The notes beneath the pieces were generated by a model. That model made no database searches. It was not told the origin of the DNA and saw only the letters and a program-made list of their open reading frames with translations. A DNA stretch of 64,000 nucleotides, taken from DATARH01 sp963746885 (lineage in GTDB: Bacteria; Pseudomonadota; Alphaproteobacteria; ATCC43930; CGMCC-115725). The position numbers were made by a program, and so were the translations under genes. The DNA is taken from positions 124,001 through 188,000 of the forward strand of contig CAVVDM010000013.1 in assembly GCA_963746885.1 (NCBI GenBank), read 5' to 3'. Below, piece by piece: positions 1 through 8,710 of the stretch (its first letter is position 1; each line of letters begins with the position of its first letter).

Positions 1-1
1 G

Positions 2-1449
2 TTCGATCAGGCCGTTTCGCTGCGCCTGACCCGCCACCTGCCGCAGGAAGTGGGCGGCCATCACCCGGTGCCCGACCAGGGGCCCGGCGAGGAGGTGGTC
101 TTGCCGGCGCGCACGATCCTGGTCGCCGCCGGCACCCAGCCGAACACGGTCTTGGCGCGCGAGGACCCGGAGCATGTCGCGCTCGATGGCCGCTATTTCC
201 GCGCCCTCGACGAGGCGGGCCAACCGGCGACGCCGCAGCGTGTCGCCAAGCCCGACGAAATCCATGTCCTGATGAACCTTTCGCCGGACGGCCGCGCCGT
301 CAGCTTCTTCGGCGATCTGCATCCGAGCTTTGCCGGCAATGTCGTCAAGGCGATGGGCGGCACCAAGCAGGGCTATCCGGTGATCAGCCGTATGCTGGCG
401 AAGCGGGCGCCGGATATGCCGCAGCCGCAGGCGCTGAAGGCCCGGCTCGACGACGAGTTGCGCGCCCGGGTCGAGCGGATCGAGCGGCTGACCCCGAAGA
501 TCGTCGAGGTCGTCGTGCGGGCGCCGATGCCGCGGCGCGCGCCTTCCAGCCCGGCCAATTCTACCGGCTGCAGAATTTCGAGAGCTTCGCGCCCAAGGTC
601 GACGGCACGACACTGGCGATGGAGGGGCTGGCACTGACCGGCGCCTGGATCGACCGCGACGCCGGCCTCCTGTCGACGATCGTCCTCGAAATGGGCGGTT
701 CGTCCGATCTCTGCGCCTTGCTGCAGCCGGGCGAGCCGGTGATCCTGATGGGCCCGACCGGCACCCCGACCGAAACGCCGGCGGGCGAGACCGTGCTGCT
801 GGTCGGCGGCGGGCTCGGCAACGCCGTGCTGTTCTCGATCGGCGCGGCCTTGCGGGAAGCGGGCTCGCGCGTGCTCTATTTCGCCGGCTACAAGACGATC
901 GAGGACCGCTACAAGATCGCCGACATCGAGCGCGCCGCCGATGCCGTCGTGTGGTGCTGCGACGAGGCGCCGGGCTTCACGCCCGGCCGCGAGCAGGACC
1001 GCGCCTTTGTCGGCAACATCGTTGCGGCGATCGAAGCCTATGGCGAGGGTGCGTTCGGGCCGGCCGCGATCCCGCTCTCCGAGGTCGACCGCATCATCGC
1101 GATCGGCTCGGACGGCATGATGGCGGCGGTCGCCGAGGCGCGCCGCGCCCGGCTCAAGCACCTGTTCCGCCCCGGGCACCGCGCCATCGCGTCGATCAAC
1201 TCGCCGATGCAGTGCATGATGAAGGAGATCTGCGCGCAGTGCCTGCAACGCCATTACGACCCGGCGAGCGGCACCGAGACGATCGTCTTCTCCTGCTTCA
1301 ACCAGGATCAGGACCTCGACCACGTCGATTTCCCGACGCTGCGCCGCCGCCTCAGCCAGAACGGCGCACAGGAAAAACTGACCAAGCTATGGGTCGACCG
1401 CTGCCTCAAACACCTCGGCCGCCGCACGGAGGCCGCGGCCGCCGAGTGA
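2..1449 (+). CDS. FAD/NAD(P)-linked oxidoreductase, C-terminal part, frameshifted
   Basis: This is the 3' part of a large flavoprotein that starts left of the window. The first ~170 residues look like the end of a glutamate-synthase-small-subunit-type FAD/NAD(P) domain, with ILVAAGTQPNT as the second dinucleotide-site region. The rest resembles a ferredoxin-NADP reductase or DHODH electron-transfer domain, with FQPGQFYRL for flavin binding and LLVGGGLGNA for the nucleotide. It ends with a CX5CX2C...C cluster (QCMMKEICAQC, then FSCF) that suits a 2Fe-2S centre. The reading frame changes near 524 (frame 2 to frame 1). Restoring one C in the CC at 524-525 joins the two halves as APDAAARAFQPGQF, so one base is probably missing. 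The electron acceptor cannot be named. Confidence 0.75.
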   Translation, partial: RSGRFAAPDPPPAAGSGRPSPGARPGARRGGGLAGAHDPGRRRHPAEHGLGARGPGACRARWPLFPRPRRGGPTGDAAACRQARRNPCPDEPFAGRPRRQLLRRSASELCRQCRQGDGRHQAGLSGDQPYAGEAGAGYAAAAGAEGPARRRVARPGRADRAADPEDRRGRRAGADAAARAFQPGQFYRLQNFESFAPKVDGTTLAMEGLALTGAWIDRDAGLLSTIVLEMGGSSDLCALLQPGEPVILMGPTGTPTETPAGETVLLVGGGLGNAVLFSIGAALREAGSRVLYFAGYKTIEDRYKIADIERAADAVVWCCDEAPGFTPGREQDRAFVGNIVAAIEAYGEGAFGPAAIPLSEVDRIIAIGSDGMMAAVAEARRARLKHLFRPGHRAIASINSPMQCMMKEICAQCLQRHYDPASGTETIVFSCFNQDQDLDHVDFPTLRRRLSQNGAQEKLTKLWVDRCLKHLGRRTEAAAAE

Positions 1450-1483
1450 GCGCCACCCCAGGCTGAAGCGGCCCGACAGAAAA

Positions 1484-1508
1484 GGCGGGCCGGAATGGTC
1501 GGCCCGCC
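1484..1508. terminator. Bidirectional Rho-independent terminator
   Basis: A perfect 9-bp inverted repeat (GGCGGGCCG and CGGCCCGCC, 7-nt loop) lies between the convergent oxidoreductase and DUF2076 genes. It is followed by TTT on the + strand and by TTTTC on the - strand, so it could end transcription from both sides. Confidence 0.7.
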
Positions 1509-1539
1509 TTTCGCGACGCGTCGTGGTTACAGCGGCAGG

Positions 1540-2349
1540 TCAGCAGGACGGGTCACTGCCGCCGCCGAAATCGCCGCCGCCGGCATCATCGCCACCACCG
1601 CCGTAGTCGCCGCCGCCGGCGTCACCGCTGCCGTAGTCGCCGCCACCGCCGTAATCGCCGCCACCGGCATACCCGGCATCGCCGCCGCCGCCGTAATCGC
1701 CGCCAGCGGCGCCGCTATCGCCGTAATAATTGTTGACGACGCTCTCGCCGAGCCCGGCATTCATCCCGCCGCCGCCATTGAGGCTGTTGGCGTAGCCATG
1801 CCCGAACATCGAGGAGATGCCCTGGAACAACAGGGCGCCGCCGGCGATCCCGGCCGCCGTCGCCGCAGCCGAGCGCAGGAACCCGCCGCCGCCGCCCATG
1901 CCGCCGCCCATGAAGCCGCCGCCGGCCGGGGGCGCGGCGTATCCAGGCTGGGCATAGCCGGGCTGGGCATAGCCGGGGCCGGGCGGCGGCGCCACGTTCG
2001 GCCCGCGGGCCCACGGGCCGGCGCTCGGCACGGTTCCGACCGGCGCAGGTGGCGTGGCTGCTGCCGGCTGGCTGGTCCCGAACAAGCCGCCGAGAAAGCT
2101 GGTCGCCGGTTTGGCCGCCACCGCCTGGGCATCGGTCAATTGCTTTTCGAGTTCGGCGATGCGGTTCTGTGCCTGATGCAGGCTCAGATCCTGGATCAGC
2201 ACGGTCTGCACCAGGTAATAGGGCGCGTCGGGCATCTCGGCCATCGCCTGGCGGATCAGCGCATCGGCTTCCGGATCTTTCGGCTGCCCTGCGGTGCTTT
2301 TGAGGCGCGCCAGCAGGGTGGTGATCAGATCGCGTTCCTGCGGAACCAT
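1540..2349 (-). CDS. DUF2076 domain-containing protein
   Basis: A 269-residue protein of the DUF2076 family. The N-terminus MVPQERDLITTLLARL and the YYLVQTVLIQDLSLHQAQ block at about residues 43-60 are typical. A short coiled-coil-like stretch (AQNRIAELEKQL) follows, then a Pro/Gly/Gln/Tyr-rich linker with three GYAQP-type repeats, a hydrophobic GFLRSAAATAAGIAGG segment, and a long Gly/Asp/Tyr tail of GGGDYGG-like repeats. The function of the family is not established. Members are often described as periplasmic or envelope proteins, but no clear signal peptide is seen here. The ATG at 2349 is chosen because it begins the conserved block; the frame stays open further upstream. It faces the oxidoreductase gene across a shared terminator. 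Confidence 0.85.
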   Translation of the reverse strand: MVPQERDLITTLLARLKSTAGQPKDPEADALIRQAMAEMPDAPYYLVQTVLIQDLSLHQAQNRIAELEKQLTDAQAVAAKPATSFLGGLFGTSQPAAATPPAPVGTVPSAGPWARGPNVAPPPGPGYAQPGYAQPGYAAPPAGGGFMGGGMGGGGGFLRSAAATAAGIAGGALLFQGISSMFGHGYANSLNGGGGMNAGLGESVVNNYYGDSGAAGGDYGGGGDAGYAGGGDYGGGGDYGSGDAGGGDYGGGGDDAGGGDFGGGSDPSC

Positions 2350-2482
2350 CGGACACCTTTCAGCGAGAATTGAGCGGCTTCCCATGAAGCTGCCGGCGCC
2401 CCATGAAATGGCGCGCTGCGCTAGATGTGGGGAGCCGTCACCGCGCTTTTCAATGCGTCGCGAGGCGCGCCGAGGGCAGCCT

Positions 2483-3433
2483 TCAGCTCGCCGTGCCGAT
2501 CGTCAGGAACCTGCGCCGGCGCTCGGCGCGCAGCGTGTCGCCGTCGCGCTCGATCAGCCCCTGCAGCGTCTCGGCAAGCGCCTCGCCGAGCGCGGCAATC
2601 GCGTCCTGCGGCGAGCGGTGGGCGCCGCCCAGCGGCTCGGGCACGATGCGGTCGATCACCGCGAGGCGCAGCATGTCCTGGGCCGTCAGCCGCAAGGCTT
2701 CCGCCGCCTCCTGCGCGTGCGCGGCGTCGCGCCACAGGATCGAGGCGCAGCCCTCGGGCGAGATCACCGAATAGACCGCGTGCTCCTGCATCAAGACGGC
2801 ATTGGCGGCGGCGAGCGCGATCGCCCCGCCCGAACCGCCCTCGCCGATGATCGCGGCGACGACCGGCACGCGCAGGTCGAGGCAGGTTGCGATCGCGCTG
2901 GCGATCGCCTCGCTCTGGCCGCGCGCCTCCGCATCGACCCCGGGATAGGCGCCGGCGGTGTCGACAAACGTCAACACCGGCAGCCCAAACCGCTCGGCCA
3001 GCCGCATCAGCCGGCGCGCCTTGCGGTAGCCCTCGGGCCGCGCCATGCCGAAATTGTGCTTGAGCCGGGCTTCGGTGTCGGCGCCTTTCTCGGTGCCGAG
3101 CACCATGACGCTGTGCCCGCGAAAGCGGCCGAGCCCGCCGATCACCGCCGCATCCTCGCCATAGGTGCGGTCGCCGGCCAGCGGCACGAAATCGGCGATT
3201 AGCGCGGCGATGTAGTCGAGGCAATGCGGCCGGTCCGGGTGCCGCGCGACCTGCACCTTCTGCCACGGCGTCAGCCGCGCATAGCTCTGGCGCAGCAGCC
3301 GGCTGGCCTGGGTCTCGAGCCGCCCGACCTCCTCGGCGATGTTGAGGCCGCTGTCGTTGGACAGGTGGCGCAGCTCTTCGATCTTGCCTTCGAGCTCGGC
3401 GATCGGTCGCTCAAAATCGAGGAAATGCCGCAT
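2483..3433 (-). CDS. accA: Acetyl-CoA carboxylase carboxyltransferase subunit alpha
   Basis: AccA pairs with AccD to transfer the carboxyl group from biotinyl-BCCP to acetyl-CoA, giving malonyl-CoA for fatty acid synthesis. The 316-residue length and the start MRHFLDFERPIAELEGKIEEL are typical. The crotonase-like core is present, with PVLTFVDTAGAYPG near residues 155-170 and GEGGSGGAIAL, the glycine-rich oxyanion region, near residue 200. The ATG at 3433 follows an in-frame TTG and matches the family start. It lies just downstream of xerD on the same strand, 20 bp away, and is probably co-transcribed. Confidence 0.97.
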   Translation of the reverse strand: MRHFLDFERPIAELEGKIEELRHLSNDSGLNIAEEVGRLETQASRLLRQSYARLTPWQKVQVARHPDRPHCLDYIAALIADFVPLAGDRTYGEDAAVIGGLGRFRGHSVMVLGTEKGADTEARLKHNFGMARPEGYRKARRLMRLAERFGLPVLTFVDTAGAYPGVDAEARGQSEAIASAIATCLDLRVPVVAAIIGEGGSGGAIALAAANAVLMQEHAVYSVISPEGCASILWRDAAHAQEAAEALRLTAQDMLRLAVIDRIVPEPLGGAHRSPQDAIAALGEALAETLQGLIERDGDTLRAERRRRFLTIGTAS

Positions 3434-3453
3434 CAACCCTTCCGCCGCAGCGG

Positions 3454-4426
3454 CTATTTGCGTCGCGCCAGGGGGTGCGCGGTCTCGACGAGCCGGCGCA
3501 GGCGCTCGCCCTGCACGTGGGTATAAATCTGCGTTGTCGCAATATCGGCGTGCCCCAGCATCTGCTGCACGCTCCTCAGATCGGCGCCGTGATCGAGCAG
3601 ATGGCTGGCAAAGGCATGACGCAGCACATGCGGCGACAGCAGCGCCGGATCGAGCCCGGCGGCCAGCGCCAGCTCCTTCAGCAGCTGGCCGCAGCGCTGG
3701 CGGGTCAGGTGCCCGGCCTCGCCGCGCGACGGAAACAGCCAGCGTGCCATTTTCGGGTCCGACTTTGGGCCCTGCGGCAGGAATCGGCCGCGCGCCGCGC
3801 TATAGGCGGCGAGCGCCTGGCGCGCCGGCGTGGAGAGCGGCACCACCCGCTCCTTCCCGCCCTTGCCGCGCACCAGCAGAAAGCGCGGGTCACGCTGCGC
3901 CGCCGCAAACGGCAGGCCGACCAGTTCGGAGACGCGCAGACCGGTGGCGTAGAGCAGTTCGAGAATGCAGCGCAAGCGCACCCCCTCCTCGCCCGGCCAG
4001 GCAGAAGCCGCGTCGATCAGCCGCGCGACCTCCGCCTCGCTGAGGGTTTTCGGCAGCGGGCGGCCGAGCCGCGGCGCATCGAGCCCGGCCGTCGGATCGT
4101 CCCGTCGCGACGTCGTCGCTGACCAGGAAGCGAAAGAACTGACGCATCGCCGACAGCCGGCGCGCCAGCGTTCGCGGCGCGAGGCGGCGCGTCGCGGCAT
4201 GGGCGAGGTAGTCGTGCAGCGACGCTGCATCGGCATCTTCGAGCGCCACGTCGCGCTCGGCGAGAAACCCGGCGAGGTCGACGAGGTCGGTGCGGTAGGA
4301 AAGAAGCGTCAGTGTCGCGGCGCCGCGCTCAGCGGCCAGCATCTCAAGAAACGCCTCGAGCCGGCGCGATGTCGCGTACGCCCCGGGCGCGGCCGCTTCC
4401 CGCCGATCACTTCGGGAAACGGGCAT
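3454..4426 (-). CDS. xerD: Site-specific tyrosine recombinase XerD, frameshifted
   Basis: XerD with XerC resolves chromosome dimers at dif. The N-terminal SAM-like DNA-binding domain (LEAFLEMLAAERGAATLTL...) is in one frame, and the catalytic domain is in another. The catalytic domain shows ATGLRVSELVGL (Arg), HVLRHAFASHLLDHGADL (His-Arg) and LGHADIATTQIYTHV (His and nucleophile Tyr). The break is at the CCC at 4101-4103. Removing one base turns VATGRSDGR into VATDDPTAGLDAP, which is normal for the family, so an extra base is likely. Without it the protein would be about 323 residues, a standard length. The start overlaps the end of the upstream membrane microprotein gene by 20 nt. Confidence 0.9.
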
Positions 4427-4550
4427 CGGGGATCACCTTTTCCACCCGCGTCGACGGCACCGGAAAATCCCCATACGCCAGGAACAGGCCGCCACCGACC
4501 ACCACCACGATGAACAGCAGGACGATAATCAGAACAATCAGCCTTGCCAT
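4407..4550 (-). CDS. 47-residue single-pass membrane microprotein
   Basis: ATG at 4550 begins an open frame with MARLIVLIIVLLFIVVVV, then GGGLFLAYGDFPVPSTR and a charged tail ending DARFPK. The first ~27 residues form one strongly hydrophobic membrane segment, so the protein is probably anchored in the inner membrane with a short periplasmic or cytoplasmic tail. The 3' end overlaps the xerD start by 20 nt, which suggests co-translation in a microprotein-xerD-accA unit. No function is known. The support is its protein-like composition (hydrophobic helix followed by a charged tail) and its position directly upstream of xerD. Confidence 0.7.
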   Translation of the reverse strand: MARLIVLIIVLLFIVVVVGGGLFLAYGDFPVPSTRVEKVIPDARFPK

Positions 4551-4583
4551 GCCCTACGCTCGCACTCCACGCCGCCGTGCCGA

Positions 4584-4614
4584 TTGACGAACCGGCCGCG
4601 CGTCATGCTAGTAC
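4584..4614 (+). promoter_or_regulatory. Possible sigma-70 promoter for aroK-aroB
   Basis: TTGACG (4584-4589) and TAGTAC (4609-4614) are separated by 19 bp. The second hexamer is preceded by TGC, giving an extended -10. It sits about 50 bp upstream of the aroK GTG. The spacing is longer than ideal, so this is tentative. Confidence 0.35.
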
Positions 4615-4662
4615 CCTCGTGAGGCGCCGCGCAAAAGGGCGGCGAGGCAGCAGAGACACGAC

Positions 4663-5268
4663 GTGGACCTCCAGGTCAGGCAGACTGCCGAAACAGCGGC
4701 ACGCGGTCAGGGTTTTGTCCCGCAGCGCACGATCGTCCTGGTCGGGCTGATGGGCGCCGGCAAGACCAAGATCGGGCGCCGACTGGCGACCCGCCTGCAT
4801 CTTCCCTTTTTCGATTCGGACACCGAGATCGAGGCCGCGGCGGGCGAGACTATCGAGGAAATTTTCCGCCGCCGCGGCGAATCGGTATTTCGCGACGGCG
4901 AGCGCCGCGTCATCGCGCGCCTGCTGGCCCAGCCGGTGCATGTGCTGGCAACCGGCGGCGGTGCGTTCATGGACCCGACGACACGGGAAGCGATCCTGCG
5001 ACGCGGCGTTTCGGTGTGGCTGCGCGCCGATCTCGACGTGCTGCTCGCCCGCGTGTCGCGCCGCAGCAACCGGCCGCTGCTGAAGCAGAGCGACCCGCGC
5101 GCGGTGCTGGCAACGCTGATCGAGCAGCGCCACCCGATCTACGCCGAAGCGGACCTCATCGTCGACAGCGGCGAGGGGCCGGTCGAGCAGACCACGACGC
5201 GGGTAATCGCCGCGCTTACCGGCTACGCGCGGGCATTGCAGCCACCCGATCCGGAGATCGAGCAATGA
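4663..5268 (+). CDS. aroK: Shikimate kinase
   Basis: Phosphorylates the 3-OH of shikimate with ATP, the fifth step of the chorismate pathway. The 201-residue protein has the P-loop GLMGAGKTKIG near residues 28-38, the shikimate-binding DSDTEIE with its Asp pair, FRRRGESVFRDGE with the Arg that binds substrate, ATGGGAF, and the lid/adenine region RRSNRPLL. A GTG codon at 4663 is used as the start; no in-frame ATG precedes the P-loop. The stop codon overlaps the aroB start as ATGA, so the two are translationally coupled. A C-terminal extension after residue 180 is unremarkable. Confidence 0.96.
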   Translation: MDLQVRQTAETAARGQGFVPQRTIVLVGLMGAGKTKIGRRLATRLHLPFFDSDTEIEAAAGETIEEIFRRRGESVFRDGERRVIARLLAQPVHVLATGGGAFMDPTTREAILRRGVSVWLRADLDVLLARVSRRSNRPLLKQSDPRAVLATLIEQRHPIYAEADLIVDSGEGPVEQTTTRVIAALTGYARALQPPDPEIEQ

Positions 5269-6380
5269 CGTCAACAAGCGAGACGCTACGGGTCGAACTG
5301 GGCGAGCGCAGCTATGACATCCTGGTCGGCCCCGGCCTGATCGGACACGCCGGGGCCGAGATTGCGCCGCTGATGCGGCGGCGGCAGGCGGTTATCGTTA
5401 CCGACGAATCGGTCGCACGCCATCACTTGGCGGCGCTGCGCGACAGCCTCGCTGGAGCCGGCATCGCGCACCATGCGATCGTGCTGCCGCCGGGCGAGGG
5501 CACCAAGGACCTCGCTCATTTCGGCCGGCTGGTCGACGACATCCTCGGCCACGGCATCGAGCGCGGCACGATGCTGGTGGCATTGGGCGGCGGGGTGGTC
5601 GGCGACATCGCCGGCTTTGCCGCCGCGACCTTATTGCGCGGCATCGATTTCGTGCAGATCCCGACAACCCTGCTGGCCCAGGTCGACAGCTCGGTCGGCG
5701 GCAAGACCGCCATCAACACGGCCGCCGGTAAGAATTTGCTCGGTGCCTTCTACCAGCCGCGCCTGGTGCTCGCCGATACGACGAGCCTCGCCACCCTGCC
5801 GCGCCGCGAGGTCCGCGCCGGCTACGGTGAGGTCGTCAAATACGGCCTCATTCGCGATGCCCAATTTTTCGAGTGGCTGGAAGTCGAGGGTACGGCCGTG
5901 TGCGATCTCGAACCGGCCGCGCTGACCCGCGCGGTCATGGTCAGCTGCCGGATGAAGGCGGCGATCGTCGCCGCCGACGAGCGCGAGACCGGCGACGACC
6001 GGGCATTGTTGAATTTCGGCCATACTTTCGGACATGCGCTGGAGGCCGAAACCGGGTTCGGCGAGAGGCTGCTGCACGGCGAGGCGGTCGCGCTCGGCAT
6101 GGTGCTCGCCTTCGATTTCGCGGTGCGCCTCGGCCTTGCTTCGGGGCAGGACGCGCACCGCGTTCGTCGGCACATTGCCGAATCGGGGCTGCCGACGACG
6201 TTGGGCGAGATCGGCCTGGGCGGCAACGACGCCGACCGGCTGCTGGTGCATATGAGCAAGGACAAGAAGGTGCGCAACGGCGACATCACGCTGATCCTGC
6301 CGCACGATATCGGCGATGTGTTTGTCATGCGCGGCACGCCGGTCGAGCAACTACGCGGCTTCCTCGCGGCAGCCGACTGA
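5265..6380 (+). CDS. aroB: 3-dehydroquinate synthase
   Basis: Converts DAHP to 3-dehydroquinate, the second step of the shikimate pathway, using NAD and a divalent metal. The 371-residue protein shows the NAD-binding LVALGGGVVGDIAGF, the substrate loop QVDSSVGGKTAIN, the metal-ligand region YGEVVKYGLI, and LNFGHTFGHALE with the metal-binding histidines. The ATG overlaps the aroK stop by 4 nt. The aroK-aroB pair is a standard bacterial arrangement. The stop lies 20 bp from the convergent ribbon-helix-helix gene, with no clear terminator between them. Confidence 0.97.
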   Translation: MTSTSETLRVELGERSYDILVGPGLIGHAGAEIAPLMRRRQAVIVTDESVARHHLAALRDSLAGAGIAHHAIVLPPGEGTKDLAHFGRLVDDILGHGIERGTMLVALGGGVVGDIAGFAAATLLRGIDFVQIPTTLLAQVDSSVGGKTAINTAAGKNLLGAFYQPRLVLADTTSLATLPRREVRAGYGEVVKYGLIRDAQFFEWLEVEGTAVCDLEPAALTRAVMVSCRMKAAIVAADERETGDDRALLNFGHTFGHALEAETGFGERLLHGEAVALGMVLAFDFAVRLGLASGQDAHRVRRHIAESGLPTTLGEIGLGGNDADRLLVHMSKDKKVRNGDITLILPHDIGDVFVMRGTPVEQLRGFLAAAD

Positions 6381-6400
6381 AACCCCGCTCGCCGCCGCGA

Positions 6401-6727
6401 TCAACAGCTCGCGTCTCGCATCGTTGCGCGGGCCGGCCGGGCTGCCTGCACCGGCCCTGCGTGCGCCGCCGCGCTCCGGTAGAAATCGACGATGTAAACG
6501 CGGATCGCCGCGGTGAGGCTCGATTCGTCGCGGTAACGGTCGATCGTCGTGACGAGATCGTGCACCGTCCGCCTCCGCCGGCGCGCAATGTCCTGCAACG
6601 CGTCCCACATGGCCGGCTCCAGCCGAATGGTGGTGCGATGCCCGGCGACGACGACGTTGTGCATCACCAGGGAAGAGCGAGCGCTATCAGGGTTGCGGCG
6701 GGTGCGCCGCTGCAGTGGTGTTGGCAT
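6401..6727 (-). CDS. Ribbon-helix-helix domain protein
   Basis: A 108-residue basic protein. Its core, about residues 23-90 (VVVAGHRTTIRLEPAMWDAL, then IARRRRRTVHDLVTTID, then TAAIRVYIVDFYR), matches the alphaproteobacterial ribbon-helix-helix family (RHH_4). The beta strand TTIRL would contact DNA and the helices would form a dimer. It is probably a small transcriptional regulator, target unknown. The start at 6727 is not certain: an internal ATG at 6664 begins directly before the fold. A TATACT motif on the - strand at 6750-6755 may be its -10 box. Confidence 0.75.
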   Translation of the reverse strand: MPTPLQRRTRRNPDSARSSLVMHNVVVAGHRTTIRLEPAMWDALQDIARRRRRTVHDLVTTIDRYRDESSLTAAIRVYIVDFYRSAAAHAGPVQAARPARATMRDASC

Positions 6728-6816
6728 GGCGCCAGTGTAGCGGATTTACAGTATATTACAACCCAATAATGCGATTTTTTGTCCATAAATCCATTTTTGC
6801 GCTTGTTATACCTCTT

Positions 6817-7095
6817 TTACGTGTTTTCTGCCTCCTCGGGCACCAGTGTCGTCAGCGACAGCGCATGGACGCGCGTTGCCAGCTCGTGAGCCAACGTCTG
6901 ATATACCAGCCGCTGACGCGCCACCCGGTTGAGCCCGGCGAACGCGGCGGAGACGATGGTGACGGAAAAATGGGTTTCACCCTCCGGACGCGCCCCGGCG
7001 TGACCAGCGTGGCGATGCGATTCATCGACAATATCAAGCCGGGTCGGGGCGAAGCGCGTGTTCAGCTTGTCGCGGATCGTCTCGGCGACGGTCAC
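6817..7095 (-). CDS. bolA: BolA family protein
   Basis: BolA-type proteins bind monothiol glutaredoxins through a shared Fe-S cluster and act in iron homeostasis or stress-responsive regulation. The 92-residue sequence has the family core: LDIVDESHRHAGHAGARPEG, ETHFSVTIVSAAFAGL and NRVARQRLVYQTLAHEL, including the conserved His residues. The start is a GTG at 7095 that overlaps the stop of the upstream nucleotidase gene as GTGA. The frame stays open upstream, but that part is a shadow of the nucleotidase gene. Confidence 0.92.
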   Translation of the reverse strand: MTVAETIRDKLNTRFAPTRLDIVDESHRHAGHAGARPEGETHFSVTIVSAAFAGLNRVARQRLVYQTLAHELATRVHALSLTTLVPEEAENT

Positions 7096-7796
7096 GCCCG
7101 CACCTCGCCTTGCTGCGATGCCGCAGCGGCGAGAAAGCCCGCCAGATCGTCGACGACGTGATGGATGTAATCGCTGTCGGCCTCGCCCGCCGCCCAGTCG
7201 AGCTCGTTGCGCATCCATGCCGTCGTCATGCCAAGCGCGGCTGCCGGCGCCAGGTTGCGGGCGATGTCCTCGACCATCAACGCGCGCTCGGCCGCGACCG
7301 CATGGCGACGCAGCAACAGGCGATAGCCAGCCAGCGCCGGCTTGGGATCGAAATCGGCCGCGACGATATCGACGATGCCGCTGAACGAGCCGCTAAGACC
7401 GAGATGATCGAGCAGCCGCTCGGCATGCCGCACCGATCCGTTGGTGTGGACGATCTTACGGCCGTGCAGCTGGCCGATCGCCGCGACGAGGGCCGGGTCG
7501 GGAGGCACGCCGGCGAGGTCGATGTCGTGCACGAAGGCGAGAAATTCGTGCGGATCGATGGCGTTAACCGTCATCAGCCCGCGCAGCGTCGTGCCATGCT
7601 CGCGGAAATAGCGTCGCCGCAGCTCGGCGGCTTGCCCGGGCGACACAGCCAAACGATCGCAGATATACGCGGTCATGCGCCGCGTCACCTGGTCGAACAG
7701 GCGGCAGGAGGCGGGATAGAGCGTGTTGTCGAGATCGAAGATCCAGGTCTCGATCGCGCCGAGCGGGCAGCGTTCGCTGCGGGTGGTATAGGTCAT
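7092..7796 (-). CDS. Pyrimidine 5'-nucleotidase, HAD superfamily
   Basis: A 234-residue HAD hydrolase of the SDT1-like pyrimidine 5'-nucleotidase family. Motif I is IFDLDNTLYPA with the catalytic Asp pair, motif II is IVHTNGS, and motif III/IV is ALMVEDIARNLAPAAALGM. The family dephosphorylates pyrimidine nucleoside monophosphates, though many members have broad specificity. It lies between argB and bolA on the same strand and is coupled to bolA by a 4-nt overlap. Confidence 0.88.
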   Translation of the reverse strand: MTYTTRSERCPLGAIETWIFDLDNTLYPASCRLFDQVTRRMTAYICDRLAVSPGQAAELRRRYFREHGTTLRGLMTVNAIDPHEFLAFVHDIDLAGVPPDPALVAAIGQLHGRKIVHTNGSVRHAERLLDHLGLSGSFSGIVDIVAADFDPKPALAGYRLLLRRHAVAAERALMVEDIARNLAPAAALGMTTAWMRNELDWAAGEADSDYIHHVVDDLAGFLAAAASQQGEVRA

Positions 7797-7813
7797 TGAT
7801 ATTGCCGCCGCGC

Positions 7814-8698
7814 TCAGCCGCCGCGAATCAGGGTGCCGGCGCCCTCGGTGAACAGTTCGAGGAGGATCGCATGCGGCACCCGGCCATCGACGATGACCGC
7901 CGCTTCGACGCCGCCATCGAGCGCCGCAAGGCAGGTCTCGACCTTGGGGATCATGCCGCCGGAGATCGTGCCGTCGCCGATCAGCCGGCCGGCCTCGGTC
8001 GCGGTCAGTTCCGGGATCAGCCGCTTTTCAGCATCGAGTACCCCGGGCACGTCGGTCAGCAGCAGGAAGCGCCGCGCCTTGACCGCGGCGGCCACCGCGC
8101 CGGCGACCGTATCGGCGTTGATGTTGTAGGTCTCGCCGCCCGCCCCCACACCAATCGGCGCGATCACCGGAATGATGTCCGACTGGCGAAAGGTCGCCAG
8201 CACCCGCTCGTCGACCCGCTCCGGCTCGCCGACAAAGCCGAGATCGCCGCCGCTCGTCAGCTTGCGCGCGCGAATGAGGCCGGCATCCTTGCCGGTCAGC
8301 CCGATGGCGCAGCCGCCGGCGGCGTTGATCGCGGCGACAAGCTGTTTGTTGATGGTGCCGGCGAGCACCATCTCGACGATTTCCATCGTCTCGGCGTCGG
8401 TAACCCGCAGCCCGTTGATGAACCGGCTCTTGATGCCGAGCCGGTCGAGCACGCGATTGATTTGCGGCCCGCCGCCGTGGACGACGATCGGATGGATGCC
8501 GACCTGCTTCAGGAGTGCAATATCGCCGGCAAACGTCTCGCCGCCGGCCCCCATCGCGTGGCCACCGTACTTGACCACGATGATCTTGCCGGCATAGCGG
8601 CGCAGGAACGGCAACGCGGCGGCAAGCACCGCGGCCTTGACCTGGGGATCGGCAGGAATTGCGGCGGCAGGGCTGCCGGGTGCGGCGGGTGAGCTCAT
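7814..8698 (-). CDS. argB: Acetylglutamate kinase
   Basis: Phosphorylates N-acetyl-L-glutamate, the second and often feedback-controlled step of arginine synthesis. The 294-residue protein has VVKYGGHAM (phosphate-binding Lys), VVHGGGPQIN, the substrate region SRFINGLRVTD, INADTVAGAVA and FLLLTDVPGVLD. The N-terminal helix before VKYGG is long enough for the arginine-sensitive hexameric form, but this is an inference. The gene follows engB by 12 bp on the same strand, part of the conserved yidC-engB-argB run. Confidence 0.97.
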   Translation of the reverse strand: MSSPAAPGSPAAAIPADPQVKAAVLAAALPFLRRYAGKIIVVKYGGHAMGAGGETFAGDIALLKQVGIHPIVVHGGGPQINRVLDRLGIKSRFINGLRVTDAETMEIVEMVLAGTINKQLVAAINAAGGCAIGLTGKDAGLIRARKLTSGGDLGFVGEPERVDERVLATFRQSDIIPVIAPIGVGAGGETYNINADTVAGAVAAAVKARRFLLLTDVPGVLDAEKRLIPELTATEAGRLIGDGTISGGMIPKVETCLAALDGGVEAAVIVDGRVPHAILLELFTEGAGTLIRGG

Positions 8699-8710
8699 CG
8701 GGCCGGCACT

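Noticed and set aside
1550..1720. The triplet-rich stretch considered as a CRISPR-like or VNTR array.
   Set aside because: The units are imperfect, have no spacers and encode the Gly-rich tail of the DUF2076 protein in frame.
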